64,000 bases of DNA, from positions 233,087-297,086 of the forward strand of contig NZ_BJKB01000004.1 in assembly GCF_010725055.1 (NCBI RefSeq), in the 5' to 3' direction. Shown piece by piece: positions 1 through 7,231 of the stretch (the stretch's first letter is position 1; the number at the start of each line of letters is the position of its first letter). This DNA is from Gelidibacter japonicus. Its GTDB lineage: Bacteria > Bacteroidota > Bacteroidia > Flavobacteriales > Flavobacteriaceae. The notes beneath the pieces are model-generated. The model made no database searches, had not been told where the DNA came from, and worked only from the letters and a program-made list of their open reading frames with translations. The translations under genes were made by a program, and so were the position numbers.

Positions 1-176
1 TCGCCATGAAGAAACTGTATCTGTTCTTGGGTAGTCAGGCCTTCAATGGGCCCATCCAGAAGTTGGTTTTCTTCTGGTTCACGCGGCGCATAGATGTCAT
101 TGAGACTCTCGCACGATAAAACGATCGAAGAAAGGGTTGCACCAATAATAATATAATGCAGTAAAGTGTTTTTCAT
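1..176 (-). CDS. N-terminal part of a lipoprotein, possibly a di-haem oxidoreductase (partial)
   Basis: The minus strand is open from an ATG at 176 to the window edge, so only about 58 residues are visible. The start MKNTLLHYIIIGATLSSIVL is followed by SC, which fits a lipoprotein signal peptide with the cysteine near residue 22. The stretch that follows, ending in GPIEGLTTQEQIQFLHGD, resembles the beginning of the mature part of DUF1111 di-haem peroxidase-like proteins, which in Bacteroidota often sit in iron-linked operons. The gene is divergent from a DtxR/MntR-type regulator and shares an intergenic region with an inverted repeat, which would fit metal-dependent control. The lipoprotein call is fairly safe; the di-haem assignment is a guess from a short segment. 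Confidence 0.5.
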   Translation of the reverse strand, partial: MKNTLLHYIIIGATLSSIVLSCESLNDIYAPREPEENQLLDGPIEGLTTQEQIQFLHG

Positions 177-214
177 AGTAACTAATAATAAATTTACATC
201 AATCAAATTAAAAG

Positions 215-247
215 TTTAGACAAAGCTAAATAATCTTTTTGTCTAAA
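215..247. promoter_or_regulatory. Inverted repeat in divergent promoter region, candidate DtxR/MntR operator
   Basis: TTTAGACAAA at 215-224 is repeated as its exact reverse complement TTTGTCTAAA at 238-247, with 13 bases between. Inside it, TTTAG-N6-CTAAA at 215-230 forms a shorter dyad, the form of many DtxR-family sites. A TAnnTTTG element (TATATTTG, 255-262) follows and could be the -7 box for the regulator gene starting at 281. The position between divergent genes suggests autoregulation and control of the lipoprotein gene; this is inference. Confidence 0.45.
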
Positions 248-280
248 AAAAATATATATTTGTAGATAATAATATTTTGT

Positions 281-934
281 ATGACGCTCGCTGAAGAAAA
301 TTACCTTAAAGCTATTTATCACTTGGAAAATCAATCGTCCAATGAGGTGTCGACTAATGCCTTAGCTGAAGAAATGCAAACCAAGGCCTCTTCCGTTACC
401 GATATGATCAAGAAATTGGCGGAAAAAAACATGGTTTCCTATATTCCTTATCAAGGTGTTACGCTGTCTAAGGCGGGTCGGGCCCATGCGGTTAAAGTGG
501 TAAGAAAGCATCGACTTTGGGAAGTTTTTTTATTGGAAAAGCTTAATTTCTCGTGGGATGAGGTGCATGATGTGGCCGAGCAATTGGAACATATCAAATC
601 AGAAAAACTAACCGATAAGCTTGATGAGTTTTTGGATTTTCCGAAAGTGGATCCACATGGCGATCCCATTCCAGATAAGCACGGCAATTTTGAAGAGATC
701 GATAAAACAAGTCTCACCGATGCCCAGGAAGGTCAGTCTTACGTATGTATTGGTGTTCATGATAGCTCGAGCGACTTCTTAAAGTATTTGGATGCGAATC
801 ATATCAGTCTTGGCACTACCATCGAAATCATCCATAAAGAACCTTTTGATAATTCTGTAAAAATCAAATTCAATGACGTTGAATTGGTAGTTTCAGAAAA
901 TGTCGCTAAAAACTTGTTCTTACAGGAAGCGTAG
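281..934 (+). CDS. DtxR/MntR-family metal-dependent transcriptional regulator
   Basis: This 217-aa protein has the three-part build of iron/manganese-dependent repressors. An N-terminal winged helix lies at about residues 1-65 (starting MTLAEENYLKAIYHL, with the recognition region TKASSVTDMIKKL). A metal-binding and dimerisation domain lies at about 70-140 (KHRLWEVFLLEKL, then EVHDVAEQLEHI). An SH3-like FeoA-type domain occupies roughly 145-217. Such proteins repress metal-uptake genes when Fe(II) or Mn(II) is bound. FeoAB lies 2.5 kb downstream and an inverted repeat lies just upstream, so control of iron or manganese uptake is likely. Whether the metal is Mn or Fe cannot be decided here, so no gene symbol is given. 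Confidence 0.88.
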   Translation: MTLAEENYLKAIYHLENQSSNEVSTNALAEEMQTKASSVTDMIKKLAEKNMVSYIPYQGVTLSKAGRAHAVKVVRKHRLWEVFLLEKLNFSWDEVHDVAEQLEHIKSEKLTDKLDEFLDFPKVDPHGDPIPDKHGNFEEIDKTSLTDAQEGQSYVCIGVHDSSSDFLKYLDANHISLGTTIEIIHKEPFDNSVKIKFNDVELVVSENVAKNLFLQEA

Positions 935-1037
935 CCTCTTTTATATTTTATCAGTTAAAATAGTACAACTTACATTTTCTTATTCCTGTAATTTTAAAAT
1001 TCAGTAACTTGGGCTTTTCAAATTTAATTCTATTTGT

Positions 1038-3062
1038 ATGGTCCGTTTCTTTAGTCTCCTAGTTAGTCTTTTCAGTCTTCAATTTGCCCTTGCACAAACG
1101 CAAAAACTACCTTTTCAGCCCATGGATGTTTTTGCATTGGAGTGGGCCACTGATCCGCAAATTTCCCCTGATGGTACGCAGATTGTTTACAAAAGAAATG
1201 GATTTGACATCATGAAGGACAATGCCAACGGGAATCTGTGGATTGTCAATACTGATGGTACATCCCATCGTAAATTGACCTCAAGAGAAGTCAGTGAATC
1301 ACAAGCAAGTTGGTCGCCAACGGGAGATCGCATTGTATTCTCAAGTACAACAGATGAAGGCTCAGAAATATATATGTACTGGACAGCAACTGGACAAATC
1401 GCCAAGATTTCGCAGTTGGAAAAATCGCCAAGTTCCTTAACCTGGTCGCCTGATGGAAAATGGATTGCTTTTACGATGTTCATTGCAGAAAAACCACCAG
1501 TTGTAGCCAAATTACCAGAAAAACCAAAAGGTGCCAAATGGGCAGAATCGGCACGAATTACAGACCGACTCAAACACGAAGCTGACGGTAGTGGCTATAT
1601 GGAGCCCGGATTTACCCATGTTTTTATAATCCCTGCCGAAGGTGGCACCGCCAGACAACTGACCAGCGACAATTACAGTCACCGTGGCAACCTATCCTTT
1701 TCTCCAGATGGGAAAGAGATATATTTTTCCTCAAACCGATTTGAAGATTGGGAATACAGGTTCCGAAATAGCGAAGTTTATAAAGTGCATGTGGATACCA
1801 AGCAAATTACCGCTTTGACCTCTCAGGACGGACCGGATCATTCGCCACAAGTATCGCCTGACGGGAAAACGGTGGCTTATCTGGGATTTGAAGATCGTGT
1901 GCAGGACCATCAAAACACCTTGTTACATTTGATGAATAGCGATGGCAGCAATAAACGCACTATTTCTTCAAGTTTTGATAACAGTATTTCTGATATTATC
2001 TGGGACTCGAGCGGGAAGGGCTTGTATTTTATGTATGACGAAAAAGGAAATTCCAAAATCGGATATATTACAACTTCAGGAAAAATTACAAAGTTGGCTG
2101 ATCATGTTGGCGGAACAACCATTGGACGACCTTATGCCTCTGGATCTTATTCTGTGTCCCAAAATGGGACTTTGGTATATACACAAACCCGTCCGGAATA
2201 TCCAGCCGACTTGGCAGTCATCCAAAACAAGAAAGGACCATTATTGATTACCAATTTGAATGCCGATGTGCTTGCTTTCCGTGAGTTGGGCAGGACAGAG
2301 GAAGTTTGGTACAAATCGACTTTTGACGGTAGGGACATTCAAGGCTGGATCGTTAAACCGCCATTTTATGATGCCTCTAAAAAATATCCACTGTTAGTGG
2401 AAAATCATGGCGGTCCGATTTTGAATTACGGCGACCGATTTACCGCTGAAATCCAATTGTTCGCTGCTGCAGGCTATGTCGTATTTTATCCAAATCCGCG
2501 AGGAAGCACGAGCTACGGTGAGGAATTCGGGAATTTATTAAAGAATAATTATCCGGGACAGGACTATAATGATGTGATGGATGGTGTGGATTATCTGGTT
2601 GAAAAAGGTATTGTAGATAACGATAAATTGTACGTGACCGGTGGCAGTGCCGGCGGCATCATGACGACCTGGATGATTGGAAAGAACCATCGTTTTAAAG
2701 CGGCTGCAGTAATAAAACCTGTGGTCAATTGGATCAGTAAAACCTTGGTGGCTGATAATTATTATGGTTATGCCGAAAAGCGCTACGAAGGACAACCTTG
2801 GGAGAATTTTGAAACCTATTGGAAATTTTCGCCTATATCATTGGTAGGTAATATAGAAACGCCAACCATGGTCATGGTTGGGATGAATGATTTGAGAACA
2901 CCGCCAAGTGAGGCAAAACAGCTCTACCATGCCCTAAAACTTAGAAAAGTTGAAACAGTTTTGGTCGAAATACCAGAGGCCTATCATAATATCGCCCAAC
3001 GACCGAGTAATCTGATCAGCAAGGTGGCGCATATTTTCGCTTGGTTTGAGAAGTATAAATAG
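1038..3062 (+). CDS. S9 family prolyl oligopeptidase-like serine peptidase, exported
   Basis: The 674-aa protein begins with a signal peptide (MVRFFSLLVSLFSLQFALAQ), so it probably acts in the periplasm. Residues about 30-390 contain repeated TolB/WD40-like propeller motifs such as SPDGKEIYFSSNR. The C-terminal alpha/beta-hydrolase domain carries the triad expected of the S9 clan: Ser537 in GGSAGG, Asp618 in GMNDLRTPP and His650 in EAYHN. The length matches the S9C acylaminoacyl-peptidase/dipeptidyl-peptidase group. It would release short peptides from peptide substrates; the exact specificity cannot be read. It stands alone, with no close operon partner. Confidence 0.9.
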   Translation: MVRFFSLLVSLFSLQFALAQTQKLPFQPMDVFALEWATDPQISPDGTQIVYKRNGFDIMKDNANGNLWIVNTDGTSHRKLTSREVSESQASWSPTGDRIVFSSTTDEGSEIYMYWTATGQIAKISQLEKSPSSLTWSPDGKWIAFTMFIAEKPPVVAKLPEKPKGAKWAESARITDRLKHEADGSGYMEPGFTHVFIIPAEGGTARQLTSDNYSHRGNLSFSPDGKEIYFSSNRFEDWEYRFRNSEVYKVHVDTKQITALTSQDGPDHSPQVSPDGKTVAYLGFEDRVQDHQNTLLHLMNSDGSNKRTISSSFDNSISDIIWDSSGKGLYFMYDEKGNSKIGYITTSGKITKLADHVGGTTIGRPYASGSYSVSQNGTLVYTQTRPEYPADLAVIQNKKGPLLITNLNADVLAFRELGRTEEVWYKSTFDGRDIQGWIVKPPFYDASKKYPLLVENHGGPILNYGDRFTAEIQLFAAAGYVVFYPNPRGSTSYGEEFGNLLKNNYPGQDYNDVMDGVDYLVEKGIVDNDKLYVTGGSAGGIMTTWMIGKNHRFKAAAVIKPVVNWISKTLVADNYYGYAEKRYEGQPWENFETYWKFSPISLVGNIETPTMVMVGMNDLRTPPSEAKQLYHALKLRKVETVLVEIPEAYHNIAQRPSNLISKVAHIFAWFEKYK

Positions 3063-3150
3063 GATTGATTCTGCATGCTTTCTTTTTTGGTTAGGAAATG
3101 TGAAAAGATAGCAGCCAGGAGGAAAGAATAAAGACTATAGAACTAAGACA

Positions 3151-3193
3151 AAATCTGCGAGTATCTGTGAGATCTGCGGGAAAAAAAATTCAG
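3151..3193. repeat. Dispersed intergenic repeat, copy A
   Basis: The segment contains TCTGCGA, ATCTGTGAGATCTGCGGG and a run of A ending in ATTCA. A close relative lies at 6199-6236 (TCTGCGA, ATCTGCGACATCTGCGGG, then AAATAAATTCA). Both lie between genes. I know similar phrases from other Flavobacteria intergenic regions, but the function is unknown. Confidence 0.5.
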
Positions 3194-3245
3194 TGCGATC
3201 GTTGAGATCCCATGATTTTACGCAGACTAATATCAGTAAACATGC

Positions 3246-3386
3246 TCAATGACACTTATCACAATTATGAGCATCACCAAAAGCCTTTTGCTTCTTGGAT
3301 TTTTTCCAAAAGAATTTTTTGATCAAGAAACTTAGTGCAAGTCCCAGGGCCAAAAAAGCTAATATGTTTTGAATCGTATCGTTCAT
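3246..3386 (-). CDS. FeoB-associated Cys-rich membrane protein
   Basis: A 46-aa reading frame directly downstream of feoB on the same strand starts at the ATG ending at 3386 (MNDTIQNILAFLALGLALSF) and stops at 3246. It has one N-terminal membrane helix, a lysine-rich stretch (KKFFWKKSKKQK) and ends in NCDKCH. This layout (one helix, basic stretch, terminal CxxC) is that of the FeoB-associated Cys-rich membrane protein family, known almost only from Feo operons and thought to assist Fe(II) transport. It is about 90 nt beyond the feoB stop, consistent with a feoA-feoB-third-gene operon. Confidence 0.85.
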   Translation of the reverse strand: MNDTIQNILAFLALGLALSFLIKKFFWKKSKKQKAFGDAHNCDKCH

Positions 3387-3479
3387 TTTTTTAGTTTTCA
3401 GTTGCAGTTTTCAGTCGTTATTGCCGGTTTGTTATTTCTAATCCCTAATCCCTAATCCTTCTGTCATCCGTCTTTCCAC

Positions 3480-5579
3480 CTACTTCAAAACCTGAAACGC
3501 AATCAATGCTATAATATACGCAAAAGTGCTCATTATTACAAGCTGTAAGATGGGCCATTTCCACGAATTGGTTTCTCGCTGCACAATGGCCAAGGTGCTC
3601 ATGCACTGCATGGCAAAGGCGTAAAACAACAACAATGAAATACCTGAAGCAAAATTAAAAAGCGGCCCTCCCAAAATCGGATTGACTTCTCCCGCCATCC
3701 TGTTTTTGATGGTTTCTTCGTCATCACTTCCAACGCTATATATGGTTGCTAAGGTGCCTACAAAAACTTCACGGGCAGCGAATGAACTCACCAGGGCAAT
3801 ACCAATTTTCCAATCGTATCCCAAAGGTCTGATGGCAGGTTCAATGGCGTGCCCTGTAATGCCAAGAAAGGAATGTTCTAATTTCTGCGAAGCCACATGA
3901 TGTTCTATTTCATCCTCGCTAAGGTTTTGATTCGCAAATTCCGTAGCGACAATTTCTTCAGCGTTATTGAAATCGTCTCCCGGACCATAAGAGGCCAAAA
4001 ACCAAAGAATGATGGAAATGGCCAAGATGATTTTTCCAGCACCAAAAACGAAAGCTTTGGTTTTTTCAACAACTGTCAATGCAACGTTCTTTAATAATGG
4101 CAACTTGTAATTTGGCATTTCAACCACAAAAAAGGTCTTGCTTCTAATTTTAAGGATTTTGTTTAGGATCATTGCTGACCCCAAAGCCGCACCAAATCCG
4201 ATAAGATATAACAACATTAGGGTCATGGCCTGATAGCCTAAACCAAAGAATCGTTTATCTGGAATAACCAAGGAGATGATAATGAGATACACTGGCAATC
4301 TCGCCGAGCAGGTGGTAAAAGGTGTCACTAAAATAGTGATGAGTCGCTCTTTCCAGCTTTCAATATTTCGGGTGGCCATAATTGCCGGAATGGCACAAGC
4401 CGTCCCAGAAATTAAAGGGACTACACTTTTTCCGCTCAATCCAAAGCGCCGCATGCCTCGATCCATTAAAAAGACCACGCGACTCATGTAGCCGGTTTCT
4501 TCGAGTATTGAAATAAACAGGAATAAAAAGGCGATCTGAGGTATGAAAATGACAATCCCACCCAGTCCAGGAATAATACCTTCTGCCAATAAATTAGTAA
4601 AAGTACCTTCAGGAAGTGCGTTTTTGGTCCATTCGCTCAATGATGCAAATGTGGAATCGATAAAATCCATTGGCACACTGGACCAGTCATAAATGGCTTG
4701 AAAAATAGTCAATAAAATGAAAAAGAAAATGACATAGCCCCAGACTTTATGGGTTAAAATTCGATCGAGTTTGATTCGAAGGTCTTTAGCCGTACTTAAA
4801 TCTATGATTTGGCCCTTTTTAAGCGTTTCGTTTATAAATTGATAACGCTTGATGGTTTCCTTTTGCTGAAGACGTTTGAGTTCGGATTTCGATTTCGTCT
4901 TAAAATCGGCAACAGGATCAATTTCATTGCGGTCTGTCTTACCAAAATTAACATCTTGGGTAATAACTAACCAAAGTTTATATAATAACTGATCTGGAAA
5001 AGCTTTGCGCAATCCGTCAAAATAGTCCTTGTCTATTTCTGAAGCATTCATACACGGAACAGTTGACAGTTCTCTATAATTGGAAATCAATTCCTTTAAC
5101 TCGTCAATGCCGTAGTTTTTTCTGGTACTTACCAAGGCAATCTTAGTGTTCAACTGCTTTTCTAAATACGGAATATCCAAGGAAATACCTTTATAACGCA
5201 TTCTATCCGCCATATTGATGACCAGAATACTCGGGATTTCCAAGTCTTTGATTTGTGTAAAAAGGAGTAGGTTTCTTTTCAGGTTCTCAACATCGCTCAC
5301 AACTACGGCAACATCTGGAAAATCCTTATCGTTTTTGTTGAGAAGCAACTCGATGACCACGTTTTCATCCAATGAAGAAGCATTCAAGCTATAAGTTCCT
5401 GGCAAATCGATGATGTGCGCTTTCACACCTCGGGACAATTTGCAGATACCTTCTTTTTTTTCAACCGTAATTCCGGGGTAGTTCCCAACCTTTTGGTTCA
5501 ATCCGGTAAGCGCATTAAATACTGAAGTTTTACCTGTGTTTGGATTTCCTATTAATGCAACATTGATCTGTTTACTCAT
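3480..5579 (-). CDS. feoB: Ferrous iron transporter FeoB
   Basis: This 699-aa inner-membrane protein has an N-terminal GTPase domain with G1 GNPNTGKT (11-18), the switch region GNYPGIT, G3 DLPG (58-61) and G4 NMAD (122-125). After a helical spacer come Gate regions with many transmembrane segments, including GTACAIPAIMATRN and FAAREVFVGTLATIYSVG, which carry the conserved cysteine and glutamate typical of FeoB. It imports Fe(II) in a GTPase-coupled way. The start codon overlaps the stop of feoA by one base (TAATG), so the two are translationally coupled. The length matches Bacteroidota FeoB proteins in which FeoA is not fused. Confidence 0.97.
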   Translation of the reverse strand: MSKQINVALIGNPNTGKTSVFNALTGLNQKVGNYPGITVEKKEGICKLSRGVKAHIIDLPGTYSLNASSLDENVVIELLLNKNDKDFPDVAVVVSDVENLKRNLLLFTQIKDLEIPSILVINMADRMRYKGISLDIPYLEKQLNTKIALVSTRKNYGIDELKELISNYRELSTVPCMNASEIDKDYFDGLRKAFPDQLLYKLWLVITQDVNFGKTDRNEIDPVADFKTKSKSELKRLQQKETIKRYQFINETLKKGQIIDLSTAKDLRIKLDRILTHKVWGYVIFFFILLTIFQAIYDWSSVPMDFIDSTFASLSEWTKNALPEGTFTNLLAEGIIPGLGGIVIFIPQIAFLFLFISILEETGYMSRVVFLMDRGMRRFGLSGKSVVPLISGTACAIPAIMATRNIESWKERLITILVTPFTTCSARLPVYLIIISLVIPDKRFFGLGYQAMTLMLLYLIGFGAALGSAMILNKILKIRSKTFFVVEMPNYKLPLLKNVALTVVEKTKAFVFGAGKIILAISIILWFLASYGPGDDFNNAEEIVATEFANQNLSEDEIEHHVASQKLEHSFLGITGHAIEPAIRPLGYDWKIGIALVSSFAAREVFVGTLATIYSVGSDDEETIKNRMAGEVNPILGGPLFNFASGISLLLFYAFAMQCMSTLAIVQRETNSWKWPILQLVIMSTFAYIIALIAFQVLK

Positions 5580-5806
5580 TATAGAATATCTATTAATATG
5601 TGAAGTGCCGTCTCTTTTCTGATGGCCAAATGGGTGCCATTGATGTTGAGATACATGGGGTCAGAAAAATAGGCCACTTGAACAAGCTCTACAAAATTGC
5701 CCGGTAAACAGCCCATTTCCAATAGTTTCAATGGGATATAAATGGATGAAACATCAGTAATAATACCGCGTTGCCCTTTTTTTAGATGTGCGACTGTTGC
5801 TTGCAA
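5579..5806 (-). CDS. feoA: FeoA family protein (TTG start)
   Basis: A 75-aa SH3-like protein; FeoA proteins support FeoB-dependent Fe(II) uptake. The sequence LKKGQRGIITDVSSIYIPLK, then LLEMGCLPGNFVELV, shows the conserved LxxGxxG/I and RL/EMGxxPG-like features of the family. No ATG fits: the frame is closed by TAA three codons upstream, so translation most likely begins at the TTG at 5804-5806 (LQATVAHLKKG read as M). It overlaps feoB by one base. A TAnnTTTG element lies about 27 bases upstream. Confidence 0.9.
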   Translation of the reverse strand: MQATVAHLKKGQRGIITDVSSIYIPLKLLEMGCLPGNFVELVQVAYFSDPMYLNINGTHLAIRKETALHILIDIL

Positions 5807-5832
5807 GCTTATTTAGATTGATTTTAAAGAAG

Positions 5833-5840
5833 CAAAAGTA
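5833..5840 (-). promoter_or_regulatory. Candidate -7 promoter element for feoAB
   Basis: On the minus strand this reads TACTTTTG, matching the Bacteroidota TAnnTTTG box. It is 27 bases upstream of the TTG start of feoA, which would give a short 5' leader. No convincing -33 TTTG was found at the expected distance. Confidence 0.4.
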
Positions 5841-5891
5841 AACGAAAAAAATTTATTGTTTGTTATTTGGGGGAAGAAAGTTGAGAGATAT

Positions 5892-5989
5892 TAGTGGGTA
5901 GTGGGTAGTGGGTAGTGGGTAGTGGGTAGTGGGTAGTGGGTAGTGGGTAGTGGGTAGTGGGTAGTGGGTAGTGGGTAGTGGGTAGTGGG
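5892..5989. repeat. Perfect tandem repeat, 14 copies of TAGTGGG
   Basis: Fourteen uninterrupted 7-bp units of TAGTGGG are seen, followed by a partial unit. The array lies upstream of the feoAB promoter in the gap between feoA and the SCO gene. G-rich tandem arrays of this kind change copy number easily. Right after it (about 6000-6017) is a short ATTAGGG array; the same ATTAGGG unit appears reversed at about 3438-3458. Confidence 0.9.
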
Positions 5990-6198
5990 TATCTTGAGGG
6001 ATTAGGGATTAGGGATTAGAGTAGGTTTTGAGATTAGCGATTAACGACCCGCCCGAACGTGCCATTTCGGTACGGGGGGTTGAAGAGTGTTGATTTTTGC
6101 ATAACGGCCAACTCTAATCAGGGACATTCAATCAGTTCATTGGTAGGAGAGTACTAAAAAAGTAAATCAAGCTAGTAAATTCGGTGTGTTTTAAGGCT

Positions 6199-6236
6199 TC
6201 TGCGAAAATCTGCGACATCTGCGGGAAATAAATTCA
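6199..6236. repeat. Dispersed intergenic repeat, copy B
   Basis: A relative of the repeat at 3151-3193: TCTGCGA, then ATCTGCGACATCTGCGGG and AAATAAATTCA. It lies in the 660-base gene-free stretch between feoA and the SCO gene. Confidence 0.5.
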
Positions 6237-6355
6237 AAGTAATATGTGTTGAGGTTCAGCCATTTTCGATCATCGCATTCAAATTCAGAACTGCTACCAT
6301 CATGTTGCAAGTTTCAACTTCAACTTCAATTTCGTTCGCTTAAATCCCAATCTAA

Positions 6356-6464
6356 AATCAACAATCCCCAATCAACAATCCCCAATCAACAATCCCCAAT
6401 CAACAATCCCCGATCAACAATCGTAAATCAACAATCGTAAATCAACAATCGTAAATCAACAATC
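6356..6464. repeat. 14-bp tandem repeat array, about 7.8 copies
   Basis: Four units of AATCAACAATCCCC (6356-6411) are followed by units of AATCAACAATCGTA (6412-6453) and a partial copy. The array ends next to the stop codon of the SCO gene (6468). The whole stretch 5807-6467 contains only repeats and no supportable gene. Confidence 0.85.
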
Positions 6465-6467
6465 CTT

Positions 6468-7136
6468 TTACCCTTCGTTCTTTAGTATTTTAATATCGTC
6501 CAATAATTTTTCGATATCGTCAGGCTGGGTGCCGTCGTAATAGCCACGAATTTGTCGCTTTTTGTCAATGAGCATGAAGTTTTCAGTGTGGATCATGTCG
6601 TATTCATCGCCGTTACCGTCTGTTTTGACAGCCAAATAACTTTTCCTTGCGAGTTCATAAATCTGCTTTTTATCGCCTGTGACTAAATTCCATTTTTTGT
6701 CGATGACCCCTTTTTCAATAGCATAACGCTTTAATTGATCCACATCATCAATTTCTGGCGTAACCGAATAAGAGAGTAGCATGATTTCCTCATCCGCTAA
6801 GGTTGCTTTTTGGATTTGGGCCATATGATCGGTCATGATCGGACAAATGGTTTGACAGGTCGTAAAGAAGAAATCGGCCACATAAATTTTGTTTTCGTAA
6901 TCCTTCTGGGTAACGGTGTCACCATTCTGATTGATCAGGCTGAAGTCGGCAATTTTATGGTATTTACTTTGGTATTGCAAAGTGCTATCCACCATTTCAA
7001 AATTCACCATGGTAGGTTGGTAAATAGGAAGCACTTTTTTGGGTGTCAGTACATTGTACATAATTGTGACAATGATTGCGGATAAAAAGAACATAAAGAT
7101 GGCAAAAAACTTATATTCTCTAAAGAAAGATAGCAT
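6468..7136 (-). CDS. SCO1/SenC family protein (copper delivery to cytochrome oxidase)
   Basis: The start chosen is the ATG ending at 7136 (MLSFFREYKFFAIFMFFLSA), giving 222 aa. An in-frame ATG at 7199 would lie upstream of a good TAnnTTTG promoter box at 7175-7182, so it is unlikely. An N-terminal membrane anchor is followed by a thioredoxin-like domain with the copper-binding CxxxC in FFFTTCQTICPIM and the later conserved histidine region (DMIHTENFMLID). SCO proteins deliver copper to the CuA site of cytochrome c oxidase or act as thiol reductases. No oxidase genes are adjacent, so the partner is not shown here. Confidence 0.9.
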   Translation of the reverse strand: MLSFFREYKFFAIFMFFLSAIIVTIMYNVLTPKKVLPIYQPTMVNFEMVDSTLQYQSKYHKIADFSLINQNGDTVTQKDYENKIYVADFFFTTCQTICPIMTDHMAQIQKATLADEEIMLLSYSVTPEIDDVDQLKRYAIEKGVIDKKWNLVTGDKKQIYELARKSYLAVKTDGNGDEYDMIHTENFMLIDKKRQIRGYYDGTQPDDIEKLLDDIKILKNEG

Positions 7137-7174
7137 TTTTAATGGTTTTGAAAATGTTGTATGAGATATGTTTG

Positions 7175-7182
7175 CAAAAATA
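7175..7182 (-). promoter_or_regulatory. -7 promoter element that decides the SCO gene start
   Basis: On the minus strand this reads TATTTTTG, an exact TAnnTTTG match, 39 bases upstream of the ATG at 7136 and downstream of the alternative ATG at 7199. A TTTG lies 14 bases further upstream, closer than the usual 19. Confidence 0.45.
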
Positions 7183-7231
7183 CAACAGATAAGAATCAAA
7201 AAGGGTATTTTTAATCTTAAAATTACGTTTC

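Noticed and set aside
6246..6440. 64-codon plus-strand frame
   Set aside because: It reads through the 14-bp tandem repeat and shows only repetitive residues (NNPQSTI); not a gene.
7137..7199. Upstream ATG start at 7199 for the SCO gene
   Set aside because: A good promoter box at 7175-7182 lies downstream of it, and the extra residues are not typical of the family.
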